Assembly (NCBI GenBank): GCA_009695045.1
Contig: SIBS01000004.1
Span: forward strand, 1-47,931
Origin: Candidatus Levyibacteriota bacterium
Lineage (GTDB): Bacteria; Patescibacteriota; Microgenomatia; Levybacterales; UBA12049
DNA: 47,931 nt
Reading direction: 5' to 3'
The notes under the pieces are model-generated. The model searched no databases. It saw nothing but the letters and a program-made list of their open reading frames with translations, and was not told the DNA's origin. A program made the position numbers and the translations under genes. Shown here one piece after another: positions 16,579 through 26,598 of this stretch (position 1 is the first letter of the stretch; every line of letters starts with the position of its first letter).

Positions 16579-18081
16579 TTAATATCCGATATTTTTTTTC
16601 CTAATAGCTTCAATTTTTGACATTAACCGATTTAAATAAGTGGGGATGGAGGGTTCATCAGGTTCATTATTGGGAAATATCTGAAATCCATCATTGGATT
16701 CATTAGTGTTTTCTGGCATTACAGCTGGCTTCCCTTCTATCAATTCTCTTTCATTACTAATTAATCTCTTAAGTAAGAGATTACAGTCATAATTATTATA
16801 TAAATTAGTTGGGAAATTTTTCTCAAACCAGTTAGATTTAAATAATCTATTCCAGTAATACTCAGGATGAGACGATCCTCTCTTAAAAGAATAGTTTGCA
16901 AATCCTATGTGTTCGAACGACTGCATCTCTAACTCAATACCGGAAATTCTTACCAAAAATTTTATCATTTGTATATCTTTTGAGCTACCAAGATTATCAC
17001 CTTCAAAATTATTATTTCCTATTGAATCTTTAATATCATATATTTTGACATCAGATCCTACCTCATCAGAAGCCAAACAAAGCTGATCAATAAATAAAAG
17101 TAGATCTTTTTTATCATTAGCAACAACTCTTACGCCAATTGTATCCTTAGTATAACTACCTGAATCACCTCCGTTATTCTTCCGTTCAGATTTAACTCTT
17201 CTGTCATGAGGTGTTTTTAATCTATTTGATATATATACGTCAATAATCCTACCCTTTTCAGGACCTTCTTTAACACTAAACTTACGCCTGCTAACCACTA
17301 CCAATTTCTGATCTATGGGAAGATTATCATAGATATAATCTGCTTCCTCAAAGCTAAGCTCCATAACTTCAACTCCCAAACACTCAAATTCATTTTTAAT
17401 ATCATGTGTACTTAGAAAATAAACATTTTGATTAATTTCCGATTTTCCCTCTATCCATAGATATTCATTAAGAATATTTGTAAATTTAATCATCTCTTCA
17501 CGTTTTTTAATTAAAAGTGGGTCTCTCTCAATTATAGCAGCATCTTCCATGTGTCCTAATTTTCTCATAGCTTCAAAATTGTATTTATTTGAAACTTCGG
17601 GATTAAAAGCAATAGATAAAAGGTCTACGGGATGACTGGCTAACTCTATCTCATTTGCCATTTCAAACATTCCAGATATAAATTTTGGCATTTTCTCCAT
17701 AGGAACCACAATGCTCTGATTAGATCCTTCAGCATATCTTTCAAAAGTAGAAGTAATTTCAGTTATGGGAATATTGTAGTTTTTTGCAATTCTTTCATTA
17801 GCATTATCATATATTGATTTTCTAAAATCTTCGTCATTGTTAAATTCTTGGAGCCAATCACTCAATCCACGTCGACTCTCTAATCCAATTAGTTTTAGTA
17901 CTCTTTTTTTTTGTAGATTAAATTCGATTCTCTCTCCTGAGGTCAAAGACTTCATCCATTTTCGAATTATCCCATAATTATGCATTGAGATTATATTTTC
18001 TCCTTGATCATTTTCTGTGACTTTATTCTTATCTTGAATAGAATCTAAATTTAGACTAAAAAATTCCTGCTCTTTATTCAT
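16579..18081 (-). CDS. Hypothetical protein, possible RelA/SpoT-like core
   Basis: A 500-aa soluble protein that I do not firmly recognise. The centre contains DRRVKSERK, then KDTIGVRVVANDKKDLLLFI (about residues 312-331), and about 60 residues later GIELEMQSFEHIGFANYSF with SSHPEYYW. This order resembles RelA/SpoT-type nucleotidyltransferase folds: a basic patch, D-x-I-G-x-R-x-x, then E-x-Q-x-x with a following His and Tyr. Helical regions flank it. No HD hydrolase, TGS or ACT domain is seen. It lies between two glycosyltransferase genes, with TATAAT 7 bases before the ATG. The resemblance is weak and inferential. Confidence 0.5.
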   Translation of the reverse strand: MNKEQEFFSLNLDSIQDKNKVTENDQGENIISMHNYGIIRKWMKSLTSGERIEFNLQKKRVLKLIGLESRRGLSDWLQEFNNDEDFRKSIYDNANERIAKNYNIPITEITSTFERYAEGSNQSIVVPMEKMPKFISGMFEMANEIELASHPVDLLSIAFNPEVSNKYNFEAMRKLGHMEDAAIIERDPLLIKKREEMIKFTNILNEYLWIEGKSEINQNVYFLSTHDIKNEFECLGVEVMELSFEEADYIYDNLPIDQKLVVVSRRKFSVKEGPEKGRIIDVYISNRLKTPHDRRVKSERKNNGGDSGSYTKDTIGVRVVANDKKDLLLFIDQLCLASDEVGSDVKIYDIKDSIGNNNFEGDNLGSSKDIQMIKFLVRISGIELEMQSFEHIGFANYSFKRGSSHPEYYWNRLFKSNWFEKNFPTNLYNNYDCNLLLKRLISNERELIEGKPAVMPENTNESNDGFQIFPNNEPDEPSIPTYLNRLMSKIEAIRKKNIGY

Positions 18082-18235
18082 GTTGGGTATTATATATAAT
18101 AATAAATAAATTCTCTAGTCAAAAACGTTCTCTCACAATAAGAAGATTAATTTCGAAATTATTATTTCAAGATTAAAAGACTTATATGTATATATCAATA
18201 CCTATATTAATAGTCATTATATATATCGTACTATT

Positions 18236-19417
18236 TCAAGACTGGAGCCTTTTTTTCATTGAACGTTCATAAAGATGATAGAATTTTGCTGCAATTCTCT
18301 CCCAACTAAAACGATTCAATACGCTTCTGTACGCATTGTCACCCATTCTCTTTCGCAATTCATCATCGCTTAGAAGAATGTTTACTTTCTCAACAATCGT
18401 ACTCGCACTCTTTGCTCTCACGAGAAACCCGTTCTCGCCATCATTCACGATTGTAGTTACTCCTCCCTTTCTCGTTACGATAACCGGTGTCTTATTCGAC
18501 ATTGCCTCTAGGATAACCATTCCAAGTGGCTCAGCCCATACTGATGGAGCCACATATACATCTGCTCTGAGATAAAAATCATTAATCTCACCTAATCGCT
18601 GAGAAAAATATCCAAGCATATGCACGTTTTCTAATTTGTATTTTAAAATAAGAGTCTCCAGGTATCCCCTTTCTGGACCATCACCTAAGATTACTATCTC
18701 AGCCTTAATCCCTCGAGCAGCTTTAATAAGGTACTCCACCCCTTTATGTTGGGTCAATCTACCTGTAAATAAAACCATTCGCGAATATTTGAATTTATAT
18801 TTTTTATCAATCCATGATACGTCCTTTTTGAAATCAATCCCATTACTAACTCCACCAGGTATAACTCTAGTCTTTTTTGCCAAATCATTTCCAAACATCT
18901 GTAAATACCATTGACGCGTAAAGTTACTGTTTGCAGTTATAAACTTTGCTCTCTCTGATGCCTGACGCGTGGGCCCCACCCATCTATTATCCTCTTTAAA
19001 ATAATACAAATCACTACCATGTGTAGTTATTCCATAAGGAATTTTATAGAAAATATCTAAATTTCTCATTACGGCAGGCAGAAAAGCAGTATGAAAAACA
19101 TGAATAACATCTGGCCTAAATTGCTCAATCGCCTTACTACACCTTAATAGATAATAATTATAAACTGAGATAAACTCTTGAGACGTGAATTTAGAGTATT
19201 TTTTTATATCTTTTAGCTCAGGGTTTCCTACAAAAACACCCATCTGTGGAGGCTTAAGCCTAAACATCCTTGCATCCTTAAACATTCTACTCTCAGGCGC
19301 AACAATACCAGCCTTGAAATCAGGAAACTGAGCATTCATTTGTATAATAAGACTACGAAGCCATGTCCCTGACCCATTACCCCACAATGGAAACATATAG
19401 ATATAAAGTACTTTCAT
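18236..19417 (-). CDS. GT4-family glycosyltransferase
   Basis: A 393-aa GT-B glycosyltransferase. GNGSGTWLRSLI near the N-terminus is the glycine-rich acceptor loop; VLFTGRLTQHKGVEYLIKAA starts the donor domain; and EPLGMVILEAMSNKTPVIVT with GGVTTIVNDGENGFLV forms the nucleotide-sugar site. It starts 23 bases after the WecG/TagA-like gene upstream on the same strand, suggesting a shared transcript for a lipid-linked glycan. Confidence 0.92.
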   Translation of the reverse strand: MKVLYIYMFPLWGNGSGTWLRSLIIQMNAQFPDFKAGIVAPESRMFKDARMFRLKPPQMGVFVGNPELKDIKKYSKFTSQEFISVYNYYLLRCSKAIEQFRPDVIHVFHTAFLPAVMRNLDIFYKIPYGITTHGSDLYYFKEDNRWVGPTRQASERAKFITANSNFTRQWYLQMFGNDLAKKTRVIPGGVSNGIDFKKDVSWIDKKYKFKYSRMVLFTGRLTQHKGVEYLIKAARGIKAEIVILGDGPERGYLETLILKYKLENVHMLGYFSQRLGEINDFYLRADVYVAPSVWAEPLGMVILEAMSNKTPVIVTRKGGVTTIVNDGENGFLVRAKSASTIVEKVNILLSDDELRKRMGDNAYRSVLNRFSWERIAAKFYHLYERSMKKRLQS

Positions 19418-19440
19418 GGTTTGTAGATATTAAGCGAATC

Positions 19441-20274
19441 TTAATTCTTGCGCTCCATTGTAAACCATTCTTTCAAAATTAGCCACAAGAAGATTATAAT
19501 CTTCCACTGCCTTTTAGCTCGCCAAGGCTGAATCATCAGGCGAAATAACCATTCCATGCCTATTTTACGAATAATTAATGGTGCCCTAGCTACGTTACCA
19601 CTTATATAATCAAATGATCCACCAACCGCCATCATCACCCTAACTGATAGATGCGGAAGATTTTTGACTATCCATTCTTCTTGTTTTGGAAAACCAAATG
19701 CTACGAATAAGATATCTATTGATCCTGATGATCCATAATTTTTCTCAACTAATAATTTACTATTAACTCTATTTAAATCTTGACTTTTGTTTTGAATTTT
19801 TATCGCCTGATTACGCATGCCAATATATTCACCAGTCTTAAATCCATCTCCTCCCCACTCCTGAGCTACAAAAACTATTCTAAGATTAGGGTAGTTATGA
19901 AGTAAGCGCTTCGCCGTCATCTCTGCTATTCCTGGTCCTCCACCCAATAAGCCTACCGTGATAGGCTTTTCGGATACCTCGCTACACAATTTTTCCATGA
20001 AATTAACCCCAGTAACCCTCTCTTTAAAGGGTTTTCCCAAAAATATGCCCGAAAGAAATACACCAACCCCGTCACACAATGAAATTCGTGCCTGATTGAG
20101 TATTTCCTTAAACGACTTATCATTGTTTGCATACACCAAAATTTCAGGATTTGGAGTTACAATATAAAACTTTTCTTGTGTTTTTTCAATTTTATCAATA
20201 ACATATTCTAGGATATAAGAACAATCTGCATTTGTAATTCCAACTTCTAATAATTTATTTTTTATTATAGACAT
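19441..20274 (-). CDS. WecG/TagA/CpsF family glycosyltransferase (GT26)
   Basis: A 277-aa GT26 enzyme, the family that adds N-acetylmannosamine or related sugars to undecaprenyl-PP-GlcNAc at the inner face of the membrane. Hallmarks are FKERVTGVNFMEKLC, LLGGGPGIAEMTAKRLL, DILFVAFGFPKQEEW, MAVGGSFDYISGNVARAP and the C-terminal MEWLFRLMIQPWRAKR membrane-association segment. Length is slightly above the usual 240-250 aa because of an insert (SQDLNRVNSKLLVEKNYG) between two conserved blocks. TATAAT lies 6 bases before the ATG, implying a leaderless mRNA. Confidence 0.93.
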   Translation of the reverse strand: MSIIKNKLLEVGITNADCSYILEYVIDKIEKTQEKFYIVTPNPEILVYANNDKSFKEILNQARISLCDGVGVFLSGIFLGKPFKERVTGVNFMEKLCSEVSEKPITVGLLGGGPGIAEMTAKRLLHNYPNLRIVFVAQEWGGDGFKTGEYIGMRNQAIKIQNKSQDLNRVNSKLLVEKNYGSSGSIDILFVAFGFPKQEEWIVKNLPHLSVRVMMAVGGSFDYISGNVARAPLIIRKIGMEWLFRLMIQPWRAKRQWKIIIFLWLILKEWFTMERKN

Positions 20275-20526
20275 AATATTATTATAAGATATTTATTGCT
20301 ATCGTAGACGACGAATATATAAGCTCCTTGAACAAACTAAATACTCTTTTTTTAATCTCATTTATAATTTATTTCGCTAATTACTATGTATTTTTATCTT
20401 TTTACTATAAAACCATCAATTATTATATTAATTTTTATTATTTGTGAAAAGTATTGTATTTTTGTGAAAATTTATTAATTATAGGATTAAAAATTATATT
20501 ATTTATAATAATTTTTATTCATTTAT

Positions 20527-21576
20527 CTACTTACGAGAAATGCTTCTTTTATATAATTCTATATTCTCTAGTGCGACACCAGTTCCCCGAGCAACGCAAA
20601 GAAGAGGATCTTCGGCCACGTGACAAGGTACGCCTGTCACCTGCGTCATTAATTTATCAAAGTTTTTTAACGTAGATGTTCCGCCCGACATAACAATACC
20701 TTTATCAATAATATCACTAGCGAGCTCAGGAGGAGTTTGCTCTAGGACACCTCTTACTCCTTGAATAATATCCAGAAGCGTTGACCGTATTGCATCATTA
20801 ATTTGAATCTCATTTAACTCTATCATGCGAGGCATACCAGAAATACTATCTCTTCCCCTAATTTCCATTTTTTTCCATAATGATTCCTTATCCTCATCAG
20901 AAAGCTTAATTTTACCCTCATCAGAGATTACTGGCAACGCATTCCCAATCTCCATTTTTATTAATTCTGCGGTTCGCTCTCCAACTAGTAAATTAAATTT
21001 CTTCTTTATATAAAGCGCTATTGCCTCATCGACCTTGTTTCCTGCTACTCGAACAGAATTATGAACAACAACTCCACCAAGAGAAATCACAGCACACTCC
21101 GTAGATCCTCCTCCAATATCAACTATCATATGACCCGCAGCCTGAGCAATGGGTATCTTAGCTCCAATTGCAGCAGCCAATGGTTCTTCGATAAGATATG
21201 CTACCTTTGCCCCAGCAGACATGGTCGCATCTAGAACTGCTCTGCGCTCGACCTGTGTAACTCCCGACGGTATACAAATCATCACTTCCGGCTTGAAAAA
21301 ACGAGCCCTCCCGCAAGCCTTATCTATAAAATATGAAAGCATAGCTTCGGTAATTGTGTAATCTGCAATTACGCCATCTTTTAGTGGACGCAATGCTACG
21401 ATGTTTCCAGGCGTTCTGCCAAGCATTTCTTTTGCCTCCCTACCTACAGCTACTACTCGATTCTCTTCAGCTGTTACAGCCACAACGGTAGGCTCATTCA
21501 ATACTATTCCTTCACCCGCTAAATAAACTAATGTATTAGCAGTTCCAAGATCTATACCTATTCTTTTTGAAAACAT
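20527..21576 (-). CDS. mreB: Rod-shape determining protein MreB
   Basis: A 349-aa bacterial actin that forms membrane-bound filaments guiding lateral wall synthesis. KRIGIDLGTANTLVYLAGEGI is the phosphate-1 loop, HMIVDIGGGSTECAVISLGG phosphate-2, and DIIDKGIVMSGGTSTLKNFD the adenosine loop. Length is normal. No mreC or mreD follows. It diverges from the PEGA protein gene, with about 200 bases between them. Confidence 0.97.
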   Translation of the reverse strand: MFSKRIGIDLGTANTLVYLAGEGIVLNEPTVVAVTAEENRVVAVGREAKEMLGRTPGNIVALRPLKDGVIADYTITEAMLSYFIDKACGRARFFKPEVMICIPSGVTQVERRAVLDATMSAGAKVAYLIEEPLAAAIGAKIPIAQAAGHMIVDIGGGSTECAVISLGGVVVHNSVRVAGNKVDEAIALYIKKKFNLLVGERTAELIKMEIGNALPVISDEGKIKLSDEDKESLWKKMEIRGRDSISGMPRMIELNEIQINDAIRSTLLDIIQGVRGVLEQTPPELASDIIDKGIVMSGGTSTLKNFDKLMTQVTGVPCHVAEDPLLCVARGTGVALENIELYKRSISRK

Positions 21577-21770
21577 ATAAAATTATTTTTGTATTATGAT
21601 TTGAAATATTAATTTTAAATATATCAAAACATAACTTTACTATATCAATTTTTCTAATTAACCTTAGATAAATTTAATTATAAAGTGCCTTTAATCTTCT
21701 TGCAATAGTTATTTCTAATAGTATTAATAATGCTCTGAATATAATAATCATATAATTATATAAAATCTGA

Positions 21771-21776
21771 TATAAT
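21771..21776 (+). promoter_or_regulatory. -10 box giving a leaderless PEGA gene
   Basis: TATAAT ends 8 bases before ATG 21785, so RNA would begin at or next to the start codon. Confidence 0.55.
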
Positions 21777-21784
21777 GAATAGAG

Positions 21785-22963
21785 ATGAATAAGCACCTGC
21801 TCTATTCCTTTATTATTGTTGCGTCACTATTTACAATAACTACTTTAGTTTTTATTTACGGAAGAGGTTATAGGTTTAATTTTAATTTAAGCAAGCCAGA
21901 GGTAAATGGAACTGGGTTATTCGTAGCTACTAGTGAACCAGATGGTGCGCAAGTTTTTATAAATGGCCACCTTTCTACTGCCACCGACAACACAATTAAT
22001 TTAATGCCTGGAGATTACGATGTAAAAATATTTAAAGAAGGATATTTTCCTTGGACTAAAAAAATAAAAGTTCAAAAAGAAGTAGTAGCAAAAGCCGAAG
22101 CGCTCCTTTTGCCAGTGGCACCAAAATTAGAAAGCATTACTTCGATAGGCATATCTAATCCAGTTATTGATCCATCGATGATAAACATAGGATATACAGT
22201 ATCTAGTCAATCTGCGCGCAAAAATGGAGTATATGTACTAAATATGACTACTAGATTACTCACGCTGCAAAGTGCATCAACACAAATTGCTGACGACACG
22301 ATAGATACCTTTTCTTCTTCTTCTATTTTATGGTCTCCAAACGGACAAGAAATTTTAGCAACTACATCAGGTGGGACTATGTATATTCTAGAGAATACTA
22401 ACTCTACCCAGATTCCAAAAGACGTCAATAATACATTAACCATATTACAAGATACATGGAATACTGAACGAGCCGAAAAAGAACAAGCACGCATGTATGG
22501 GCTTAAATTATCACTTAAGAAAATGGTCATGGAGAATTTTCATATTCTTTCATGGTCACCTGACGAGACGAAGATCCTTTATCAAGCATCTTCGTCTGCA
22601 GGCCTACCTATAATCATAAGTCCTCGCCTTATTGGCACAAACTCCACGCCCGAAGAACGAAATATAAAACAAAAAAATATATATTTATATGATTTAAAAG
22701 AGGATAAAAATTATAAAATTAATGTCCAAGAAGAAGCATTAACCTCGCTAACTTGGCTTCCTGACTCAAAGCATATTCTTTATGTACAAGATAAAAAAAT
22801 ATTTATCGCAGATTACGACAGCACCAATGCAACAACTATCTACGCAGGGCCTTTTATTGGAAAATATGCATTCCCATGGCCAAACGGATCCAAGATAGTT
22901 ATCTTAACAAATCTTGGAAATCAACAGCTTGCTCCAAATCTCTACACAATTAGCCTAAAATAA
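21785..22963 (+). CDS. PEGA-domain membrane protein with propeller-like repeats
   Basis: A 392-aa protein anchored by an N-terminal transmembrane helix (about residues 5-25). A PEGA domain follows at about 45-97 (ATSEPDGAQVFINGHLSTAT...LMPGDYDVKIFKEGYFPW). The rest has repeated strands typical of WD40/TolB-like propellers, with SSSILWSPNGQEILATT, LSWSPDETKILYQ and LTWLPDSKHILYV. PEGA domains are extracellular beta modules often found in surface proteins. Function unknown; a role in envelope assembly or binding is likely. Confidence 0.85.
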   Translation: MNKHLLYSFIIVASLFTITTLVFIYGRGYRFNFNLSKPEVNGTGLFVATSEPDGAQVFINGHLSTATDNTINLMPGDYDVKIFKEGYFPWTKKIKVQKEVVAKAEALLLPVAPKLESITSIGISNPVIDPSMINIGYTVSSQSARKNGVYVLNMTTRLLTLQSASTQIADDTIDTFSSSSILWSPNGQEILATTSGGTMYILENTNSTQIPKDVNNTLTILQDTWNTERAEKEQARMYGLKLSLKKMVMENFHILSWSPDETKILYQASSSAGLPIIISPRLIGTNSTPEERNIKQKNIYLYDLKEDKNYKINVQEEALTSLTWLPDSKHILYVQDKKIFIADYDSTNATTIYAGPFIGKYAFPWPNGSKIVILTNLGNQQLAPNLYTISLK

Positions 22964-23026
22964 TATTTAGCCCACGGTATTTAACTTATCATGTCATAAT
23001 TTCAATTATAACTATTTAGATAGTTT

Positions 23027-23722
23027 CTATTTCGGCCTCGCAATAACAATAAGCCTTTTCCATGTTGTACCAGGTGGCCAGCAGGTCTGCATGATGAGCG
23101 ACTCTTCCTTCTTATTCTGACTATTTATAAGATAAGATGTATCTAGGGCCTCAATCACCCTTGAATCAACTACGATATAATTGTGACGGATATTCTCAAA
23201 GAAAATGGACACTTCATCTCCAGCAGTCATGTCTTTGAGTAGATAAAATTGCGAATTATATCTGCCTACATTCCAAAAATTATCAGTTGAATGTGCAAAT
23301 AAATAAATATTTCCCTTCATTCCTGGAAAAATCGACCCCCTTGCATGAGCGATACCTTTTTGCAAGATAGGCAAAAAATCAGCCTCACTTGATGAGTCCA
23401 CATTCGGAAATATTTTTGTATTTATGCCAATTTTAGGAATAACAATACTAAAATTAGTATCTACTGGAATAAGTATTCTAATGCCTTGATCATTTTTTGG
23501 CAATTTTGATGTTGTAATTTTTTTATTTATTTTACCAAACTCTGAAGGAGTATCGATTTCAATAATCTCATATTTAATCCCCTGTAATTTTTCCAGCCTA
23601 AAACTAATTTCATAAAAAAGTGTTGGACCAAGAGTAGCAATTATTCCAAATATAGAAAAGATTACCAAAAAATTTCCAATAATTCGCAGGATTATGAACT
23701 TAATATTTTTTTTATTAGTCAC
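23027..23722 (-). CDS. Sortase
   Basis: A 231-aa sortase, a membrane-bound transpeptidase that cleaves a C-terminal sorting motif and joins surface proteins to the wall or to each other as pili. A transmembrane helix spans about residues 12-35. The sortase fold starts at IVIPKIGINTKIF. The catalytic His is in YLFAHSTD (about H144), the Cys in QTCWPPGTTWKRL (C214) and the Arg at R223. The start is GTG 23722. No LPXTG-like sorting signal was found on any complete secreted protein here, so its substrates lie elsewhere or use a variant motif. Confidence 0.93.
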   Translation of the reverse strand: MTNKKNIKFIILRIIGNFLVIFSIFGIIATLGPTLFYEISFRLEKLQGIKYEIIEIDTPSEFGKINKKITTSKLPKNDQGIRILIPVDTNFSIVIPKIGINTKIFPNVDSSSEADFLPILQKGIAHARGSIFPGMKGNIYLFAHSTDNFWNVGRYNSQFYLLKDMTAGDEVSIFFENIRHNYIVVDSRVIEALDTSYLINSQNKKEESLIMQTCWPPGTTWKRLIVIARPK

Positions 23723-23764
23723 TCAATAATCCTATTAGGTTTTATGATAAAATACAAATTAGAA

Positions 23765-23837
23765 GTCCTCGTAGCTCAATGGATTGAGCAGTCCCGTCCT
23801 AAGGGAAAGATTGGAGGTTCGACTCCTCCCGAGGACA
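23765..23837 (+). tRNA. tRNA-Arg(CCT)
   Basis: A complete 73-base cloverleaf. Acceptor GTCCTCG (23765-23771) pairs with CGAGGAC (23830-23836), followed by discriminator A. The D-arm is GCTC/GAGC. The anticodon loop is GTCCTAA with CCT at 23798-23800, and the T-arm is GGAGG-TTCGACT-CCTCC. The 3' CCA is not encoded. The outermost anticodon-stem pair is a G-A mismatch. Confidence 0.95.
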
Positions 23838-23921
23838 CAGCGATAGGTTAATTAGGTAAGAAATGTATTAGATTATACCTTTTATAATCTATATTTCTAT
23901 AATCAATATCCTCTTTCTAAG

Positions 23922-25823
23922 TTAGTCATTGTAATGTCCAGCAATTATTTTATTTGCCATTTCTATTAATTCATTATATCCACCCCATGCCCTAGTATCT
24001 CCACGCAAATCTTTGATATGATGGTCATCAAAGCCTAATAATTCTCCCTTATCTTTAGAAATATCAACTCGTTTAATATCATTCTTTTCTTTAAACTCTT
24101 TAACAGCTAATGTCGGATCCCCATCATAAAAAATTAAATGCTTTGGCTCCTTTTGAGGATTTTCAATAAAATATTTCTTCCAATATTCTTCTGACAAAAC
24201 AGTATTTTCTGCTCTTTTCCAATTTGCACCGATTTCTCTAAGTATTTTAAGTGCCCCATCTCTTTTAGAATCTCCAAAACCAATAATGCCATCCCGTTTA
24301 AATTTATTAATACCATCAAATTTATCATACAGATAACACGCAATGCTCATTGCGGGACCCTCAATGAGACCGAGTCCAATAATCTCTTTTTTAATAATTT
24401 CAATCTTGGTTTTCCTTTCTGATTTATTATCTCCAGATTCTTTATGTGATTGAACTATGGGTGATTCAATATTAAGATCCTCTATCCATTTTATAAAAGA
24501 AGAAACGATTTTTTTATCTTCTACCATCACTTTTTTTTCTTCACCATCTATAGTCTTTATTTCATAAGCATATACTGATCCTGTTTCTGGATCAACAGGA
24601 GTATTTTTAGGTAAAAATACTAATCCAGTATCTATATAGATTCCTGAATTATCTAACAATGAGGGCCAAATAAAAACATCGTTCCATTTTGTTTCGCTCT
24701 GTGGTTTAGTAAAATCTTTCTCCCAACCATTGAAGGCAAAATTGTGTTGTGAGACCAAAACATCAGTGGGATACAAGAAAAAAACTTCATTATTTGATTC
24801 TCCACCATAATAACTATCGGCAACAGTCTGAGCGGCAAAGTGAATAGCTGTCTTATCTGGATATAATGGAGCAGCAGCAGTTGTAAAATTTAATTGAGCA
24901 ATTAATCTCTGCACTGCTTCATCCTTACTCTCTGCTTTTAAAACCCAATTGTCAAGAAATTTTCTCACAGATTCCTCATCTCTTCCGCGCAATCCATCTG
25001 CGCCAATACTCATTGGCGGACGCAATATTTTATCATCATCCAAAACGCTCATAAATCCGTTATGGAATTCCTGAAGCCCAGATGAATGAGAAGTCATTCC
25101 ATTGTGATCTCTAAAACCTTGTCGCGTAACATGCGAGAGGAAATACGGATTTAATCTACGCCATAAAGCTATGTATTCTTCCGTTGAAAGATTTTTGAGA
25201 AATTCTGGCTTTAACAATTCCTTCTTTTCTTCATTCGTTAAGGGAGTTATTTTCATTTTTTCATAAAACCCTTTGAGCAACTCCCTGTTATTTGGTATCT
25301 CTTTCTTTTGAGACTCTAATTTTTCTAGCTTTTCTTTTTCTTCATAAATCTGTCTGAATAGAGAATTATCTTTTAATTCTATGGATTCTAATTCTTTTTC
25401 TAATTCAGAAATCATCTTATCTTTAATACCGAAAATGCTCTTAAGTCTAACAAATATTCCCATCTTTTCTTTCTTAAGCATTATGGATTTTTCTTCTCTC
25501 AATTGATTCAATTTTATTTTCTGCTCTTCAAACTGTGAGACATTATTTCCTCCATTACCAATGCCTGCTTTAATGTCTTGAGATTTTGTCCTATTTTCAG
25601 AAATTAAAATTGCCATATCATCTCTTCCTTTTTGATTATATTTTTTTGAAATAAAATATGGATCCAATAACTCTTGTCTTATAATATCAATTGAATTACT
25701 AGGCATAGATTGAGCATTAGATGGATCAATTTCCTCAATTTTATTTTCTAGAACAGGGGTGATCAAATTTTTCGGCAATTCACTTTTGCTACCATCTCCA
25801 TCCATCTTAAAAACTTCAGTCAT
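23922..25823 (-). CDS. Large hypothetical protein with coiled coil
   Basis: A 633-aa soluble protein I cannot assign. Residues about 95-185 form a long charged coiled coil (KIKLNQLREEKSIMLKKEK, then ISELEKELESIELKDNSLF). The middle (residues about 250-420) is richer in aromatic and Gly residues, with IHFAAQTVADSYYGGES and VFFLYPTDVLVSQHNFAF. The C-terminus (HLIFYDGDPTLAVKEF, then LLGFDDHHIKDLRGDTRAWGG) carries several Asp and His residues that could be catalytic or metal-binding. GATAAT lies 6 bases before the ATG. It is adjacent to the tRNA gene but in opposite orientation. Confidence 0.6.
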   Translation of the reverse strand: MTEVFKMDGDGSKSELPKNLITPVLENKIEEIDPSNAQSMPSNSIDIIRQELLDPYFISKKYNQKGRDDMAILISENRTKSQDIKAGIGNGGNNVSQFEEQKIKLNQLREEKSIMLKKEKMGIFVRLKSIFGIKDKMISELEKELESIELKDNSLFRQIYEEKEKLEKLESQKKEIPNNRELLKGFYEKMKITPLTNEEKKELLKPEFLKNLSTEEYIALWRRLNPYFLSHVTRQGFRDHNGMTSHSSGLQEFHNGFMSVLDDDKILRPPMSIGADGLRGRDEESVRKFLDNWVLKAESKDEAVQRLIAQLNFTTAAAPLYPDKTAIHFAAQTVADSYYGGESNNEVFFLYPTDVLVSQHNFAFNGWEKDFTKPQSETKWNDVFIWPSLLDNSGIYIDTGLVFLPKNTPVDPETGSVYAYEIKTIDGEEKKVMVEDKKIVSSFIKWIEDLNIESPIVQSHKESGDNKSERKTKIEIIKKEIIGLGLIEGPAMSIACYLYDKFDGINKFKRDGIIGFGDSKRDGALKILREIGANWKRAENTVLSEEYWKKYFIENPQKEPKHLIFYDGDPTLAVKEFKEKNDIKRVDISKDKGELLGFDDHHIKDLRGDTRAWGGYNELIEMANKIIAGHYND

Positions 25824-25929
25824 GATATTATTATCACATTTTTAATTATCAATAATCAATACTTAGCATAAAATTACATTTCAAATTTTAGTACTTTATT
25901 TTTGTCTCAATTGATATTAAAATAAAAAT

Positions 25930-26598
25930 GTGACTAAAAAAACAATAATAATTTGTATAGGCGTAATGGCATTCTTAATTGGTGGATTATATCTATTGAT
26001 TATTTACTCCGATTTACCCGAAAATACATCATCTGGTGAAAATATTGCTCCAAAAATATCTGATACCGACAATATTAGACAGGATGAATCTGTTAAGAGT
26101 GGGTCTATTTCAGCCAGTGTCACATTGATTGAATATGGAGATTTTCAATGCCCAGCATGTAGTAAATACCATTTTATTCTTAAACAATTGGAAGAAAATT
26201 TCAAAAAAGAATTAAAAGTGGTATTTAGACATTTTCCACTAACAAATATTCATAAAAATGCAATGCTAGCAGCGCAATCTGCGCACGCAGCAGGATTGCA
26301 AAATAAATTCTGGGAGATGCATGATTTAATTTTTGAAAATCAAGATAAATGGAGCGATACTGATCCAATTGTAACATTTATTGAATATGCGAATGCGCTT
26401 AATATGGACACAAAAAAATTTGTAGAAGATATGCAGGCAGAATCAACAAAGAAATTCATATTAGACCAACAACTTAAGGGGTCTACTGCTGGAGTAATGT
26501 CTACTCCATCCTTTTTCTTAAATGAAAAACTTATTGAATCCCCAAGTGATTACGAAGAATTTAAAAAGATTATCCAAGATGAAATTAACAAAAAATAA
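25930..26598 (+). CDS. DsbA-like thiol-disulfide oxidoreductase
   Basis: A 222-aa thioredoxin-fold protein of the DsbA/Thioredoxin_4 type. An N-terminal transmembrane anchor (about residues 5-26) places the domain outside the membrane. The active site is FQCPACSKY (C74, C77), and a cis-Pro loop follows at VMSTPSFFLN. It would introduce disulfides into exported proteins. The start is GTG 25930, with TAAAAT 6 bases upstream. It overlaps the VKOR gene by 20 bases, so the two are almost certainly co-translated partners. Confidence 0.92.
   Translation: MTKKTIIICIGVMAFLIGGLYLLIIYSDLPENTSSGENIAPKISDTDNIRQDESVKSGSISASVTLIEYGDFQCPACSKYHFILKQLEENFKKELKVVFRHFPLTNIHKNAMLAAQSAHAAGLQNKFWEMHDLIFENQDKWSDTDPIVTFIEYANALNMDTKKFVEDMQAESTKKFILDQQLKGSTAGVMSTPSFFLNEKLIESPSDYEEFKKIIQDEINKK

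Noticed and set aside
20454-20675. 73-aa plus-strand ORF over the 3' end of mreB
   Set aside because: The second half is the antisense of mreB, and no promoter or ribosome-binding site was found.
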